Part shown: one piece after another, positions 33,608 to 43,672 of the stretch | Position numbering within the stretch: position 1 is the stretch's first letter | Layout of the letters: every line of letters begins with the position of its first letter | Position numbers and translations under genes: made by a program | Notes under the pieces: generated by a model | The model's database searches: none | The model's input: the letters and a program-made list of their open reading frames with translations, nothing else | Told to the model about the DNA's origin: nothing | NCBI GenBank assembly: GCA_910577115.1 | Contig: CAJTMC010000006.1 | Span: 44,681 to 108,680, forward strand | Length of the DNA stretch: 64,000 nt | From: an uncultured Lachnospiraceae bacterium | Lineage (GTDB): Bacteria; Bacillota; Clostridia; Lachnospirales; Lachnospiraceae | Reading direction: 5' to 3'

Positions 33608-34642
33608 ATGGAGTTTGGAACAGATATAAAATCGTTGCCGTTGGAAGCGTTGCAGACGGAAATTGTAAAAATCGGAGAAAAGCCGTTTCGGGCAAAGCAG
33701 TTATATGAGTGGTTCCACAAAAAGCTTGCAAGAAATTACGACGAAATGACGAACATTCCAAAGAGCTTAAAGGAAAAGCTAGAGTGCGGCTATACATACA
33801 CTTCTTTAAAAATCGTGGAGGTGCAGACCTCAAAAATTGACGGCACGAAAAAGTATCTGTTTGCACTTGCGGACGGCAATCTGGTCGAGAGCGTTTGGAT
33901 GCGGTACCACCACGGCAATTCGGTCTGCATTTCCTCGCAGGTGGGGTGCCGCATGGGGTGCAAATTCTGTGCATCAACGCTTGGCGGACTGGAGCGCGGA
34001 CTGACACCTTCCGAGATGCTTGACCAGATTTACGCCATATCAAGGGATACGGAGGAGCGTGTTTCCAATGTGGTCGTAATGGGAACGGGAGAGCCGCTTG
34101 ACAATTATGACAGCCTTTTGCAGTTTATCAGGCTGATTACGGATGAAAACGGTCTCCATATCAGCCAGAGGAATATTACGGTGTCAACCTGCGGTATCGT
34201 GGAAAATATGAAACGGCTTGCAGATGAAAACCTGCAGATTACGCTTGCACTGTCTCTTCACGGTTCCACACAGGAAAAGCGGCGCGAACTGATGCCCATT
34301 GCGGACAAATACGAACTGGATGAGGTTCTTGCAGCGTGCCGGTATTATTTTGAAAAGACAGGCAGGCGCATTACGTTTGAGTACAGTTTGGTGGGCGGCG
34401 TAAACGATACCGACGAGGATGCGGAAAATCTGTGCAGTCTGGTGAAAGGGTTAAACTGTCATATGAATTTAATTCCCGTCAATCCAATCAAAGAGCGGGA
34501 TTATGTCGAATCCGCGAAAGAGAATATAATGCGCTTTAAAGAAAAGCTGGAACACAGGCACATCAACGTTACCGTGCGCCGGGAAATGGGCAGGGATATT
34601 GATGGGGCGTGCGGGCAGCTTAGGCGGCGGTATGCAAAATAA
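33608..34642 (+). CDS. rlmN: 23S rRNA/tRNA A2503-C2 methyltransferase RlmN
   Basis: 344 residues of the Cfr/RlmN radical SAM family. The cluster motif is CRMGCKFC (C-x3-C-x2-C) and GTGEPLDNYD and SLHGST follow. The paired methylation cysteines lie in the C-terminal region (GACGQLRRR) and in NVSTCGI-like segments. It adds a methyl group to C2 of A2503 in 23S rRNA and of A37 in some tRNAs. It begins 6 bases after rsmB. A terminator lies 28 bases after its stop. Confidence 0.95.
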   Translation: MEFGTDIKSLPLEALQTEIVKIGEKPFRAKQLYEWFHKKLARNYDEMTNIPKSLKEKLECGYTYTSLKIVEVQTSKIDGTKKYLFALADGNLVESVWMRYHHGNSVCISSQVGCRMGCKFCASTLGGLERGLTPSEMLDQIYAISRDTEERVSNVVVMGTGEPLDNYDSLLQFIRLITDENGLHISQRNITVSTCGIVENMKRLADENLQITLALSLHGSTQEKRRELMPIADKYELDEVLAACRYYFEKTGRRITFEYSLVGGVNDTDEDAENLCSLVKGLNCHMNLIPVNPIKERDYVESAKENIMRFKEKLEHRHINVTVRREMGRDIDGACGQLRRRYAK

Positions 34643-34670
34643 AACGCCGTGATAAAGCAGGCTTTGTCAG

Positions 34671-34698
34671 AGCAGGATGATAAGCGTCTTGCTTTTTT
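34671..34698 (+). terminator. Intrinsic terminator after rlmN
   Basis: AGCAGGA (34671-34677) pairs with TCTTGCT (34687-34693, one G-U pair) across a 9-base loop, followed by TTTTTT. Confidence 0.7.
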
Positions 34699-34791
34699 CT
34701 TTCGTCTGTGCTAACATAGTAAAGATTATGGAGTACTATGTCTATCGATACGGTCGTGACGATATTCGTCATACTGACAGGAGGAGAAAAA

Positions 34792-35523
34792 GTGAAAGTA
34801 TTTTCGATTACTGATGTAGGAAAGAGAAGGGAAATTAACGAGGATTATATTTATACATCAAAAACGCCGGTTGGAAACCTGCCCAACCTTTTTATGGTGG
34901 CTGACGGAATGGGCGGCCACAATGCGGGAGACTATGCCTCAAAGCATGCGGTGGAAAAGGTTGTGGAAGTAATTGAAAGGTATACACAGGAAACCGATCC
35001 TGAGAATATATTACAGAAGGCAATTGATGATGCCAATACGTATATCAATAAAATGGCAAAGTCAGATCAAGGCCTAAAAGGCATGGGAACAACACTTGTG
35101 GCAGTGACAGTGGAGGATAATTATGTGACGGTTGCAAATGTAGGGGACAGCCGTATGTACATTATCAATGATTTTATCACACAGATTACAAAGGATCACT
35201 CACTTGTGGAAGAGATGGTGGACATGGGAGGCATCGACAGGGAGTCTGCGCGCACGCATCCCGATAAGAATATTATCACGAGAGCAGTGGGTGTGAAGGA
35301 ATATGTGCTTGTGGATTTTTTTGATGTGACCATTACGGAAAAAGAGAAGTTTTTACTGTGCACGGACGGTCTTACAAACATGCTAAAGGACAATGAGATA
35401 CACAGGATTATCAGGGAAAGTGCGGACATAGAGGAAGCGGGGAGACTGCTGATTGAGGCGGCGAACGCAAACGGCGGACGTGATAATATAGCTGTGGTTC
35501 TTGTGGAACCGTTTGGAGGTTAA
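34792..35523 (+). CDS. prpC: PP2C-type serine/threonine phosphatase (PrpC/Stp)
   Basis: 243 residues. PP2C motifs in order: RREINEDY, MVADGMGGHNAGDYAS, MGTTLVAV, VGDSRMYI, SLVEEMV, LCTDGLTN and GGRDNIAVVLV. The Asp residues bind two Mn or Mg ions. It dephosphorylates the targets of the kinase encoded next. The start is GTG 34792, because aggagg lies just upstream; an upstream in-frame ATG at 34738 has no such site. It pairs with prkC, 98 bases downstream. Confidence 0.93.
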   Translation: MKVFSITDVGKRREINEDYIYTSKTPVGNLPNLFMVADGMGGHNAGDYASKHAVEKVVEVIERYTQETDPENILQKAIDDANTYINKMAKSDQGLKGMGTTLVAVTVEDNYVTVANVGDSRMYIINDFITQITKDHSLVEEMVDMGGIDRESARTHPDKNIITRAVGVKEYVLVDFFDVTITEKEKFLLCTDGLTNMLKDNEIHRIIRESADIEEAGRLLIEAANANGGRDNIAVVLVEPFGG

Positions 35524-35621
35524 GTTGAAAATTTTTGATTTTTCAACTGTCAAATTTGTGCTAACACCCAAATTCGCAAATAAACTTGTTTAATTTGATG
35601 TTGGCAGCATGGGGGTTTAAG

Positions 35622-38123
35622 ATGATTAAATCAGGAATGATGATAGGCGGCAGATATGAGGTTTTGGAAAAAATCGGTACCGGCGGAATGTCAGATGTAT
35701 ATAAAGCAAAAGATCAAAAGCTCAACCGCTTGGTTGCAGTCAAGGTTTTAAAACAGGAGTTTTCCGAGAACCGGAATTTTGTGTCCAAGTTCCGGGTAGA
35801 GGCACAGGCAGCAGCAGGACTCATGCATCCGAATATTGTCAATGTTTATGATGTAGGGGAAGAGGACGGCATTCATTATATTGTAATGGAGCTTGTCGAG
35901 GGAATTACGCTTAAAAAATATATTGAAAAAAAATCAAGACTTACAATAAAAGAAGCAATCAGTATTGCGATACAGGTGTCGATGGGAATTGAGGCGGCAC
36001 ACAATAACCATATCATACACAGAGATATTAAACCTCAGAACATTATGATTTCCAAAGAGGGTAAAGTGAAGGTGACGGATTTTGGCATTGCAAAAGCAGC
36101 GTCAAGCAATACGATTACCTCCAATGTGATGGGGTCAGTGCATTATACTTCGCCGGAGCAGGCGCGCGGCGGATTTTCCGACGAAAAGAGCGATATCTAT
36201 TCGCTGGGTATTACGATGTTTGAAATGCTTGCAGGGCGTGTGCCTTTTAACGGTGATACGACTGTGTCAATCGCAATCAAGCATATTCAGGACGAATTGC
36301 CCGACATTAGGGAGTTTGTGCCGGAAATTCCCGTAAGTGTGGAAAATATTGTAATTAAGTGTACACAGAAAAGTCCGGACAGACGGTATCAGTGTATGGC
36401 AGATATCATAAAGGATTTAAAGCATTCGCTGATTAATCCGGATGATGCAATTGCACAGCTTGATACAGCCGATGAGGCAGGAAAGACAAAGATTGTGCCT
36501 TCTGGTAACACAGGCGGGAATGCGGATAATGAGGTAAGACAGCTGAGAAGGGAAGAATATGCACAAGAGTCGGATTTGGAGCTGATACCGAATCAGGTAA
36601 AGCCTGCAAGAAGATCAAATCAGACGGCCTATCCCTCAAATACTTCAATGGATACATATAATGATGCATATGAGGACTACAATAATTATCAGGAGCAGGC
36701 AAGAGTAAAACCGGCAGCGGCGAAAAAGTCTGTCGGGACCGCAAGAGGCAGCTCGTCTGCATCTAATAAAACGGTACAAAGTAAAAATACTGCAGGCAGA
36801 AGTAACAAAAACGGCAGAAAGAAAAATACTGCAAGTAAGAAAGCGCCCAATAAAACCGCGTCGGGAAAAACTGCATCTGCGCAAAAGGTAAATAATGCGA
36901 GAAACAGGCAGAAGTATGACGATTATTATGAGGAGCAGGGCTACACACAGGAAATTGTTACAAGACAGAATGTACGCAGGAATGAATATGAAGATGAGAA
37001 GCAGTATTTAAACGGTAAAGACGAATACGACTACAATCCGAAGGCGGAGGGCTTTACAACCGTTCTCACAGTGCTTGGCGCTGTGATTATAGGCTGCATT
37101 CTGCTTTACTTTGCAGGGCAGGCAACCGGAATTTTTGCGCAGATTGATTCGATGTCCGGCACACATGCAAGTGATGCGGACAACGGTGAACGTGCAGTGA
37201 TGCCTGAGTTTGCGGGGCATGATGTAGAGGAGATAAAAGCCGCACTGCATCAGGAAGGACTAGGCTGTAAGATAACTTCTGTGGAGTCAACCCAATACGG
37301 GAAAAATATGGTTGTGTCAGCTGCTTTAGAGGACGGTCAGACAGTGCTTGCAGGTGATAAGATTCTCAAAAATACAACAATTGTGCTTACGGTAAGCGTC
37401 GGTGCAAACGGCGTGGCGGTGCCGCCTGTTGAGGGAATGAGTGAGGCGGAAGGTACGGCGGCACTGACCAATCAAGGCTTTAAGGTCGTCAAAACAGACG
37501 AATTTTCCACAGAGTATGCGAAGGGTACAATTATTTCACAAAATCCTGCGGCAAACAGTATGGCTCCGCTTGAATCGGAGGTCACCATTGTTATCAGCAA
37601 GGGGAGCTCTGATAAGGATGTGCGTATGCCGGGAGTGGTAGGTCTTACAAGCGAGGCGGCCCAGAGTAATCTTGAGGCGGCAGGTCTTGTGGTGGGTTCC
37701 ATTGACGAAGTATACAGTTCCGAGGTACCTGAGGGGCAGATCTGCTATCAGAGCTATGAGGCGGGTGCTACCGTCAAAGAAGGAACTGTAGTAGACTTAA
37801 AGCTGAGTATGGGAAGCGAGGCGGCGACCTACAACTGCAATCTTACGGTACAGGCGCCGGAAGGTTATATGAGTGGGAATGCGGAGGTCATTTTGACAAC
37901 AGCGGACGGGAGCAAACAGCTTTGGTATTCTAATAGTGTTACATCATTTCCCGTTACGATTAATATCAGTAATTTTGAGAGTCCCTCAGCGTATGGAATT
38001 ATTACAATTACTTATCCCAAACAGGTGCCTGAGGTTGTGATTGATGCGGACGGCAATGAGACCACACAGATGGGTGTTGACGTGGCACAGACGCATCAGA
38101 ACGTGAACTTTACCAAAAATTAG
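35622..38123 (+). CDS. prkC: PASTA-domain Ser/Thr protein kinase PrkC (Stk1)
   Basis: 833 residues. The cytoplasmic kinase domain (~8-270) has GTGGMSDVYKA, HRDIKPQNIM, VTDFGIAKA and SVHYTSPEQARG. A long Lys/Asn/Ala-rich linker (~290-465) precedes one membrane helix (~480-500). Three PASTA repeats follow (starting near VMPEFAG, VPPVEGM and MPGVVGL), then a C-terminal extracellular domain. It senses muropeptides or lipid II and controls growth, wall synthesis and spore germination. The start ATG 35622 follows gggggttt. The 98-base gap from prpC contains a weak AT-rich hairpin (35524-35547). It is followed by rsgA and rpe, as in B. subtilis. Confidence 0.95.
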   Translation: MIKSGMMIGGRYEVLEKIGTGGMSDVYKAKDQKLNRLVAVKVLKQEFSENRNFVSKFRVEAQAAAGLMHPNIVNVYDVGEEDGIHYIVMELVEGITLKKYIEKKSRLTIKEAISIAIQVSMGIEAAHNNHIIHRDIKPQNIMISKEGKVKVTDFGIAKAASSNTITSNVMGSVHYTSPEQARGGFSDEKSDIYSLGITMFEMLAGRVPFNGDTTVSIAIKHIQDELPDIREFVPEIPVSVENIVIKCTQKSPDRRYQCMADIIKDLKHSLINPDDAIAQLDTADEAGKTKIVPSGNTGGNADNEVRQLRREEYAQESDLELIPNQVKPARRSNQTAYPSNTSMDTYNDAYEDYNNYQEQARVKPAAAKKSVGTARGSSSASNKTVQSKNTAGRSNKNGRKKNTASKKAPNKTASGKTASAQKVNNARNRQKYDDYYEEQGYTQEIVTRQNVRRNEYEDEKQYLNGKDEYDYNPKAEGFTTVLTVLGAVIIGCILLYFAGQATGIFAQIDSMSGTHASDADNGERAVMPEFAGHDVEEIKAALHQEGLGCKITSVESTQYGKNMVVSAALEDGQTVLAGDKILKNTTIVLTVSVGANGVAVPPVEGMSEAEGTAALTNQGFKVVKTDEFSTEYAKGTIISQNPAANSMAPLESEVTIVISKGSSDKDVRMPGVVGLTSEAAQSNLEAAGLVVGSIDEVYSSEVPEGQICYQSYEAGATVKEGTVVDLKLSMGSEAATYNCNLTVQAPEGYMSGNAEVILTTADGSKQLWYSNSVTSFPVTINISNFESPSAYGIITITYPKQVPEVVIDADGNETTQMGVDVAQTHQNVNFTKN

Positions 38124-38146
38124 CCATTTTGATTTAGGAAGAGCAA

Positions 38147-39058
38147 ATGCAGGGTAAAATAATAAAGGGAATAGCCGGTTTTTACTATGTAGATGTGCCC
38201 GCAGAGGGTGTGTACGAATGCAAAGCAAAAGGAATATTCCGGAAAGACAATACAAAACCGCTTGTCGGTGATGACGTAGAAATCGAAATAACGGATGCAA
38301 AGGATTATGAGGGCAATATTGTGAAATTATTGCCAAGAAAAAGCGTCCTCATTAGACCGGCAGTGGCAAATATTGATCAGGCGCTTCTGATTTTTGCAGT
38401 GGCAAAGCCTGAGCCGAATTACAATCTGCTTGACCGTTTTCTCATTATGATGCGCAGGCAGGGACTTGACTGTATCATCTGCTTTAATAAAACGGATATT
38501 GCTGGTGCTGAGCAGTGTATACGCATTCGGGAAATCTATGAAAAAAGCGGGTGTAGCATACTGTTTGTAAGCGCTGCCAGACAAGAGGGAATTGAAAAAA
38601 TTAAAAAGGCGCTTATGTCCAAGACGACTGCAGTTGCAGGGCCAAGCGGCGTGGGAAAGTCCTCCCTTGTGAACTGCCTGCAGGAGGGAACTCAGATGGA
38701 AACAGGCGAAATCAGTGCAAAGATAGAGCGCGGCAGACATACGACAAGACATTCCGAGCTGATTGCAATATCGGAAGGGACATATATTATGGATACGCCG
38801 GGGTTTAGTTCGCTTTCGCTTTTTGACATTGGGAAAGAGGAGTTAAAAGAGTTTTATCCTGAGTTTGCACCATATGCGGGAGAATGCAGATTTCTTACCT
38901 GTGCGCATATCCATGAGCCTGACTGCGGTGTGAAAAGAGCATTGGAGGAGAACCATATCCATAAAATACGCTATGCCAATTACACAACGTTTTATGGGGA
39001 ACTCAAGGAGAAGGAAAATGCCGCTAAGAGTACGAAAAAGCGTGGGAACAGGAGATAA
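38147..39058 (+). CDS. rsgA: Ribosome small-subunit GTPase RsgA
   Basis: 303 residues. An OB-fold N-terminus (AKGIFRKDNTKPLVGDDVEIE) leads into a circularly permuted GTPase: the NKTD-like CFNKTDIAG comes first, then P-loop AVAGPSGVGKSSLVNCL, then MDTPGFSSLS. The C-terminal zinc site is CRFLTCAHIHEPDCGVK. It checks late 30S subunit maturation. It lies in the conserved prkC-rsgA-rpe order. Confidence 0.95.
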   Translation: MQGKIIKGIAGFYYVDVPAEGVYECKAKGIFRKDNTKPLVGDDVEIEITDAKDYEGNIVKLLPRKSVLIRPAVANIDQALLIFAVAKPEPNYNLLDRFLIMMRRQGLDCIICFNKTDIAGAEQCIRIREIYEKSGCSILFVSAARQEGIEKIKKALMSKTTAVAGPSGVGKSSLVNCLQEGTQMETGEISAKIERGRHTTRHSELIAISEGTYIMDTPGFSSLSLFDIGKEELKEFYPEFAPYAGECRFLTCAHIHEPDCGVKRALEENHIHKIRYANYTTFYGELKEKENAAKSTKKRGNRR

Positions 39059-39129
39059 AAGTGATATTTTTCACTTACAAATTTGTGCGGCCGCAAAGTT
39101 ATGTGTTGTGGCCAAATGGAGGTAAACGA

Positions 39130-39789
39130 ATGAACTATTTAGTGCCGTCAATACTGTCAGCTGACTTTTGTGAGCTTGGAACACAGCTTGATATAATTGG
39201 AAAATCAAGTGTAGAACATCTTCATGTAGATATTATGGATGGTATGTTTGTGCCATCTATATCGTTTGGAATGCCTGTCCTTGAGTGCGTGAGAAAACGT
39301 ACGGATTTGTTTTTGGACGTACATATGATGGTGGAGCGTCCGGAGCGTTATGTCGATGAATTCATGCGGTTGGGAGCAGACGGCATTACGATACATGTTG
39401 AGGCGTGCGACTGTATATATAAGACGCTTGAGCATATTAGAAGTTTGGGCGGAAAGCGCGGAATCGCGATTAATCCGGAAACGCCGATTGAGCATGCATT
39501 TCCCTATATTGAGCATGTGGATATGGTGCTTGTCATGACGGTACACCCGGGATTTGGAGGACAGAGCTATATTCCGGAGTGCTATGATAAGATTCGGAGT
39601 ATCCGCAGCGAAATCAATAAGAGGGGGCTTCCTGTGGACGTGGAGATTGACGGAGGCGTGCGTCTTGAAAATTTGAAAAGGAATCTTGATGTCGGAGCGA
39701 ACATGATCGTAACGGGATCCGCGGTGTTTAAAGGCGATATTGAAAACAATATAAAAGTATTTTTGAGCAGAATGAAGCAGGAAGCATAG
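39130..39789 (+). CDS. rpe: Ribulose-phosphate 3-epimerase
   Basis: 219 residues from ATG 39130, behind ggaggt; an in-frame extension upstream (from 39061) has no ribosome-binding site. TIM-barrel motifs are PSILSADFCELG, HLHVDIMDGMFVPSISFG, DVHMMVERPE, VLVMTVHPGFGGQSYI and VEIDGGVRLEN, with metal-binding His and Asp residues. It interconverts ribulose-5-P and xylulose-5-P in the pentose phosphate pathway. Confidence 0.95.
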   Translation: MNYLVPSILSADFCELGTQLDIIGKSSVEHLHVDIMDGMFVPSISFGMPVLECVRKRTDLFLDVHMMVERPERYVDEFMRLGADGITIHVEACDCIYKTLEHIRSLGGKRGIAINPETPIEHAFPYIEHVDMVLVMTVHPGFGGQSYIPECYDKIRSIRSEINKRGLPVDVEIDGGVRLENLKRNLDVGANMIVTGSAVFKGDIENNIKVFLSRMKQEA

Positions 39790-39804
39790 TCGGGAATTTA
39801 CAGA

Positions 39805-41205
39805 ATGGAGCAGGATAATGTGAATACGAAATCAGACAAGCGAACAAGTTTATTTGAAAGTGTGCCAATACCAAAGGCAGTGGTAGCATTGTGTGTGCCG
39901 ACTATTATCAGTTCTCTTGTAATGGTGCTTTATAATTTGGCGGACACGTATTTTGTGGGAATGTTAAACGATCCGGTGCAGAATGCGGCAGTAACGCTCG
40001 CAGGTCCTGTCCTGCTTGCATTTAATGCCGTAAACAACCTGTTTGGCGTGGGTACCTCGAGTATGATGAGCAGGGCGCTTGGGCGAAGGGACTATGAAAC
40101 GGTTCACAAAAGCTCTGCGTTTGGATTTTATTGTGCTTTGTTCTGCGGTGTTGTTTTTTCCCTGATTTGCACAATTGGAAAATTGCCGCTTTTGGCACTG
40201 CTTGGGGCAGATGATGTGACGAGAGAGGCAACCTCTGCTTATATGTTGTGGACAGTTTCCTGCGGTGCGGCACCAGCCATATTAAACGTGGTTATGGCGT
40301 ATTTGGTGCGCTCTGAAGGTGCGTCTTTTCATGCAAGCATTGGAACAATGAGCGGATGCCTTTTAAATATTGTGCTCGATCCCATTTTTATTCTTCCGCA
40401 GGGTTTCAACATGGGGGCGGCAGGAGCAGGACTTGCCACGTTTATATCAAACTGTGTGGCATGCATGTACTTCTTTGTGCTTTTGTATGTGAAAAGAGGA
40501 AGAACATATGTTTGTATTAAACCGAGTCAGTTTTGTCTGCGCAAGAATATTGTGCTTGGCGTGTTCGGTGTCGGAGTACCGGCTTCCATACAAAATCTGC
40601 TGAATGTGACAGGCATGACGATTTTAAATAATTTTACGTCGGTATTTGGCGCAGATGCGGTCGCGGCGATGGGGATTACACAGAAAATATACATGGTGCC
40701 GATGTATGTCTGCATGGGAATTTCGCAGGGAATTATGCCGTTAGTGAGCTATAATTATGCCAGTGGAAACCGCAAGCGAATGAAGTCGTCTATTGTATTT
40801 TCAGGCGGAATCAGTGTCGGATTTATTACGGCAGCAGCGCTGTTTTTCTTTGTGGGAGCGGACAGCGTTGTGCGGTTCTTTATGGATAATGCGTCAATTA
40901 TTGGATATGGGATAAAATTTTTAAGAGGATTTTGTCTGGGACTGCCGTTTTTGTGTATGGATTTTTTGGCGGTTGGCGTTTTTCAGGCGCTTGGCTATGG
41001 CAGAAAGGCGCTTGTGTTTGCGATTATGAGAAAAATCGTGCTGGAAATACCGGCATTGTTTCTTTTCAATCATCTGTTTCCGCTTTATGGACTTGCATAT
41101 GCGCAGTTTGCTGCAGAGTTCGTCCTTGCAGTGGCGGCGGTGACAGAGCTTACTCTAATCTTTAAAAAGACAGATAGGAAAACAGAAGATATTGATGATG
41201 TATAA
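39805..41205 (+). CDS. MATE family efflux transporter
   Basis: 466 residues, about 12 membrane spans. LCVPTIISSLVMVLYNLADTY and GVGTSSMMSRALGRRDYE match the MATE family. It shares only family-level similarity with the first MATE gene at 6071-7414 (different start and loop sequences), so it is not a recent duplicate. It begins 15 bases after rpe and ends 17 bases before ychF. Substrate unknown. Confidence 0.92.
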   Translation: MEQDNVNTKSDKRTSLFESVPIPKAVVALCVPTIISSLVMVLYNLADTYFVGMLNDPVQNAAVTLAGPVLLAFNAVNNLFGVGTSSMMSRALGRRDYETVHKSSAFGFYCALFCGVVFSLICTIGKLPLLALLGADDVTREATSAYMLWTVSCGAAPAILNVVMAYLVRSEGASFHASIGTMSGCLLNIVLDPIFILPQGFNMGAAGAGLATFISNCVACMYFFVLLYVKRGRTYVCIKPSQFCLRKNIVLGVFGVGVPASIQNLLNVTGMTILNNFTSVFGADAVAAMGITQKIYMVPMYVCMGISQGIMPLVSYNYASGNRKRMKSSIVFSGGISVGFITAAALFFFVGADSVVRFFMDNASIIGYGIKFLRGFCLGLPFLCMDFLAVGVFQALGYGRKALVFAIMRKIVLEIPALFLFNHLFPLYGLAYAQFAAEFVLAVAAVTELTLIFKKTDRKTEDIDDV

Positions 41206-41222
41206 GGAGGAATATATAAGTT

Positions 41223-42320
41223 ATGAAACTAGGCATAATCGGACTTCCGAACGTAGGAAAAAGTACACTTTTTAATTCACTGACAAAGGCAGGTGCCGAG
41301 TCGGCGAACTATCCGTTTTGTACCATTGACCCGAATGTGGGCGTGGTAACGGTGCCGGACGAACGGATTAAGCTTTTGGGAGATCTTTATCACACAAAAA
41401 AGGTGACGCCTGCGGTCATTGAATTTGTTGATATTGCAGGCCTTGTAAAAGGTGCGTCGAAAGGAGAGGGGCTTGGAAACCAGTTCCTTGCCAATATTCG
41501 GGAGGTCGATGCAATCGTGCATGTGGTGCGCTGCTTTGAGGACAGCAATATTGTGCATGTGGATGGAAGCATTAATCCAATCAGGGATATAGAAACCATT
41601 AATTTTGAATTGATTTTTTCGGATATTGAGATTTTGGAGCGCCGCATTGCAAAGGTGTCAAGAGGCGCCAAAAATGACAAGGCACAGGCGAAAGAGCTTG
41701 CGCTTGCAGAGCGAATCAAAGCACATCTTGAAGAGGGCAGATTGGCAAAAAGCTTTGTCACCGATGACGAGGAGGAAATGCTTTGGAGAAACGGCTATAA
41801 TCTGTTGACGGACAAGCCCATTATTTTTGCGGCAAACGTTGCGGAAGACGATCTTGCAGACGACGGCGCGTCAAATGAGGGTGTTAAAAAGGTGCGGGAA
41901 TATGCCGCAGGCGAAGGCTTTGGCGTCTTTGTAATCTGTGCGCAGATTGAGCAGGAGATTGCGGAGCTTGACGATGATGAAAAGCAGATGTTTTTGGAGG
42001 ATTTAGGATTAAAAGAGTCCGGTCTGGATAAACTGATTGCAGCAAGCTACAAGCTTTTGGGATTAATCAGCTTTTTAACGGCAGGCGAGGACGAGTGCCG
42101 CGCGTGGACAATCAGGCTCGGGACAAAAGCGCCGCAGGCGGCAGGAAAAATTCATACGGACTTTGAGCGTGGTTTTATTCGTGCAGAAGTAGTAAATTAT
42201 AAGGACTTGTTGGAAAACGGCTCCCTTTCTGCGGCAAGAGACAAAGGACTTGTGGGCTTAGAGGGAAAGGATTACGTGGTAAAAGACGGAGACGTAATTT
42301 TATTTCGGTTTAATGTATAG
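41223..42320 (+). CDS. ychF: Redox-regulated ATPase YchF (Obg-like)
   Basis: 365 residues. P-loop [45 protein letters not shown] and a C-terminal TGS domain ([15 protein letters not shown] to [17 protein letters not shown]) are intact. YchF binds ATP in preference to GTP and associates with ribosomes. The ribosome-binding site is aaggagg. Confidence 0.95.
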   Translation: MKLGIIGLPNVGKSTLFNSLTKAGAESANYPFCTIDPNVGVVTVPDERIKLLGDLYHTKKVTPAVIEFVDIAGLVKGASKGEGLGNQFLANIREVDAIVHVVRCFEDSNIVHVDGSINPIRDIETINFELIFSDIEILERRIAKVSRGAKNDKAQAKELALAERIKAHLEEGRLAKSFVTDDEEEMLWRNGYNLLTDKPIIFAANVAEDDLADDGASNEGVKKVREYAAGEGFGVFVICAQIEQEIAELDDDEKQMFLEDLGLKESGLDKLIAASYKLLGLISFLTAGEDECRAWTIRLGTKAPQAAGKIHTDFERGFIRAEVVNYKDLLENGSLSAARDKGLVGLEGKDYVVKDGDVILFRFNV

Positions 42321-42366
42321 TGCATTCTGTTCAAATTAGCAGATTGTGTAAGAATGGAGGATTGTT

Positions 42367-43251
42367 ATGGGGATAAACGACATTGCATTTCCACATCTTG
42401 GGATTTATTTGGAGAATATTCCCAAAAGCTTTTCGGTCTTTGGTTTTGAGATTGCGTTTTACGGCCTGATTATCGGGCTTGGGGTAATTTGCGGTGTGCT
42501 TATGGCAGTGCATATTGCAAAGCTTGAGAAAATGGATTCCGACATTATATGGGATTTTGCCATTTATGCCGTAATTTTTTCTGTGATTGGAGCAAGGCTT
42601 TATTATGTCATCTTTTCGTGGGATTTGTATAAGAACAATCTGCTTAGTATTTTTAACACAAGACAGGGCGGACTTGCAATTTACGGAGGCGTTATAGGAG
42701 CATTCACAACTCTCTTTGTATACAGTAAAGTAAAAAAGCTGTCCCCGTATCAAATAGGAGACTGCGGTGTGTACGGGTTGGTGCTTGGGCAGATTATCGG
42801 GCGCTGGGGAAACTTTTTTAACAGGGAGGCGTTTGGCAGTTTTACCGATTCTCTTTTTGCAATGCGGCTTCCGTTTGATGCTGTGCGGACAACGGATATC
42901 GCGCAGTCACACTTAGACGGAATGGCGCAGATGTCAGCAGACGGCAGTGTGAATTTTATACAGGTACATCCGACATTTCTATATGAAGGACTATGGAACT
43001 TGTGTTTGCTTGTGGCGATGCTTTTTTACCACAGGCATAAGAAATATCATGGACAGATGTGTTTGGTTTATCTCGGAGGATACGGGCTTGGAAGATTTTT
43101 CGTCGAAGGTCTTCGTACAGACCAGCTGCTGATTCCGCACACACAGATTGCAGTGTCGCAGGTTTTGGCAATGGTGATGTTTGTATTTGCTGTGGCGTTG
43201 AACGCTTATATCCGAATTGGGCTTGCAAAAAAAAGAAATAACGACGCTTGA
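42367..43251 (+). CDS. lgt: Prolipoprotein diacylglyceryl transferase
   Basis: 294 residues with about seven membrane spans. RQGGLAIYGGVIGA, GRWGNFFNREAFG and QVHPTFLYEGLWN are family motifs, and the conserved Arg of GRWGNF is essential. It transfers diacylglycerol from phosphatidylglycerol to the Cys of prolipoproteins, such as the binding protein at 44350-45972. The start ATG follows aatggagg. A 19-bp stem-loop begins 11 bases after its stop. Confidence 0.95.
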   Translation: MGINDIAFPHLGIYLENIPKSFSVFGFEIAFYGLIIGLGVICGVLMAVHIAKLEKMDSDIIWDFAIYAVIFSVIGARLYYVIFSWDLYKNNLLSIFNTRQGGLAIYGGVIGAFTTLFVYSKVKKLSPYQIGDCGVYGLVLGQIIGRWGNFFNREAFGSFTDSLFAMRLPFDAVRTTDIAQSHLDGMAQMSADGSVNFIQVHPTFLYEGLWNLCLLVAMLFYHRHKKYHGQMCLVYLGGYGLGRFFVEGLRTDQLLIPHTQIAVSQVLAMVMFVFAVALNAYIRIGLAKKRNNDA

Positions 43252-43261
43252 GCATAAAAAG

Positions 43262-43323
43262 AAATCCCCTTTTTACAAGTACTGCATATTATAAAACAAG
43301 GCAGACTTGTAAAAAGGGGATTT
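43262..43323 (+). terminator. Nineteen-bp stem-loop that also holds the ylmC ribosome-binding site
   Basis: A perfect 19-bp inverted repeat (43262-43280 with 43305-43323) has a 24-base loop and is followed by TTTTATTTTA. It acts in form as the lgt terminator. Its right arm includes AAGGGGA at 43314-43320, the ribosome-binding site of the gene starting at 43330. Translation or transcription of that gene may therefore be controlled by opening this stem. Confidence 0.75.
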
Positions 43324-43329
43324 TATTTT

Positions 43330-43557
43330 ATGAAATACAGTGATTTTAAGAAAAAGGAAGTTATCAGCATCAAGGATTGCAAGCGTTTAGGGCATGTCTG
43401 TGACCTTGAAATTGACGAGTGCAAGGGGTGTATCTGTAAGATTATAGTGCCGGGCTGTAAGGGACTTTGGTCGATGATTACGGACGATTCAAAGATTGTC
43501 ATACCGTATAATTGTATCCGTCAGGTAGGGCCTGACTTGATTTTGGTGGATATCTGA
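43330..43557 (+). CDS. YlmC/YmxH family sporulation protein (PRC-barrel)
   Basis: 75 residues: a short PRC-barrel-like protein with VISIKDCKRLGHVCDLEID, CKGCICKIIVPG and IVIPYNCIRQVGPDLILV. The family is conserved in spore-formers and is sporulation-associated by annotation, with no known mechanism. The ribosome-binding site lies within the right arm of a 19-bp hairpin. Confidence 0.85.
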   Translation: MKYSDFKKKEVISIKDCKRLGHVCDLEIDECKGCICKIIVPGCKGLWSMITDDSKIVIPYNCIRQVGPDLILVDI

Positions 43558-43672
43558 TTTTGCCGGTGGCTGTGTGCCGGTTTGCTGTTTAAGAATGTGA
43601 TTGACATAAGCGAAAAGCTAAATTATACTGAGAAAAAGAAGGTTGTAATGATATTACATGGAGGAAAAACGA

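Noticed and set aside
35524..35547. AT-rich hairpin between prpC and prkC as a terminator
   Set aside because: The stem is mostly A-T pairs and no U-tract follows, so termination is unlikely. The two genes are expected to be co-transcribed.
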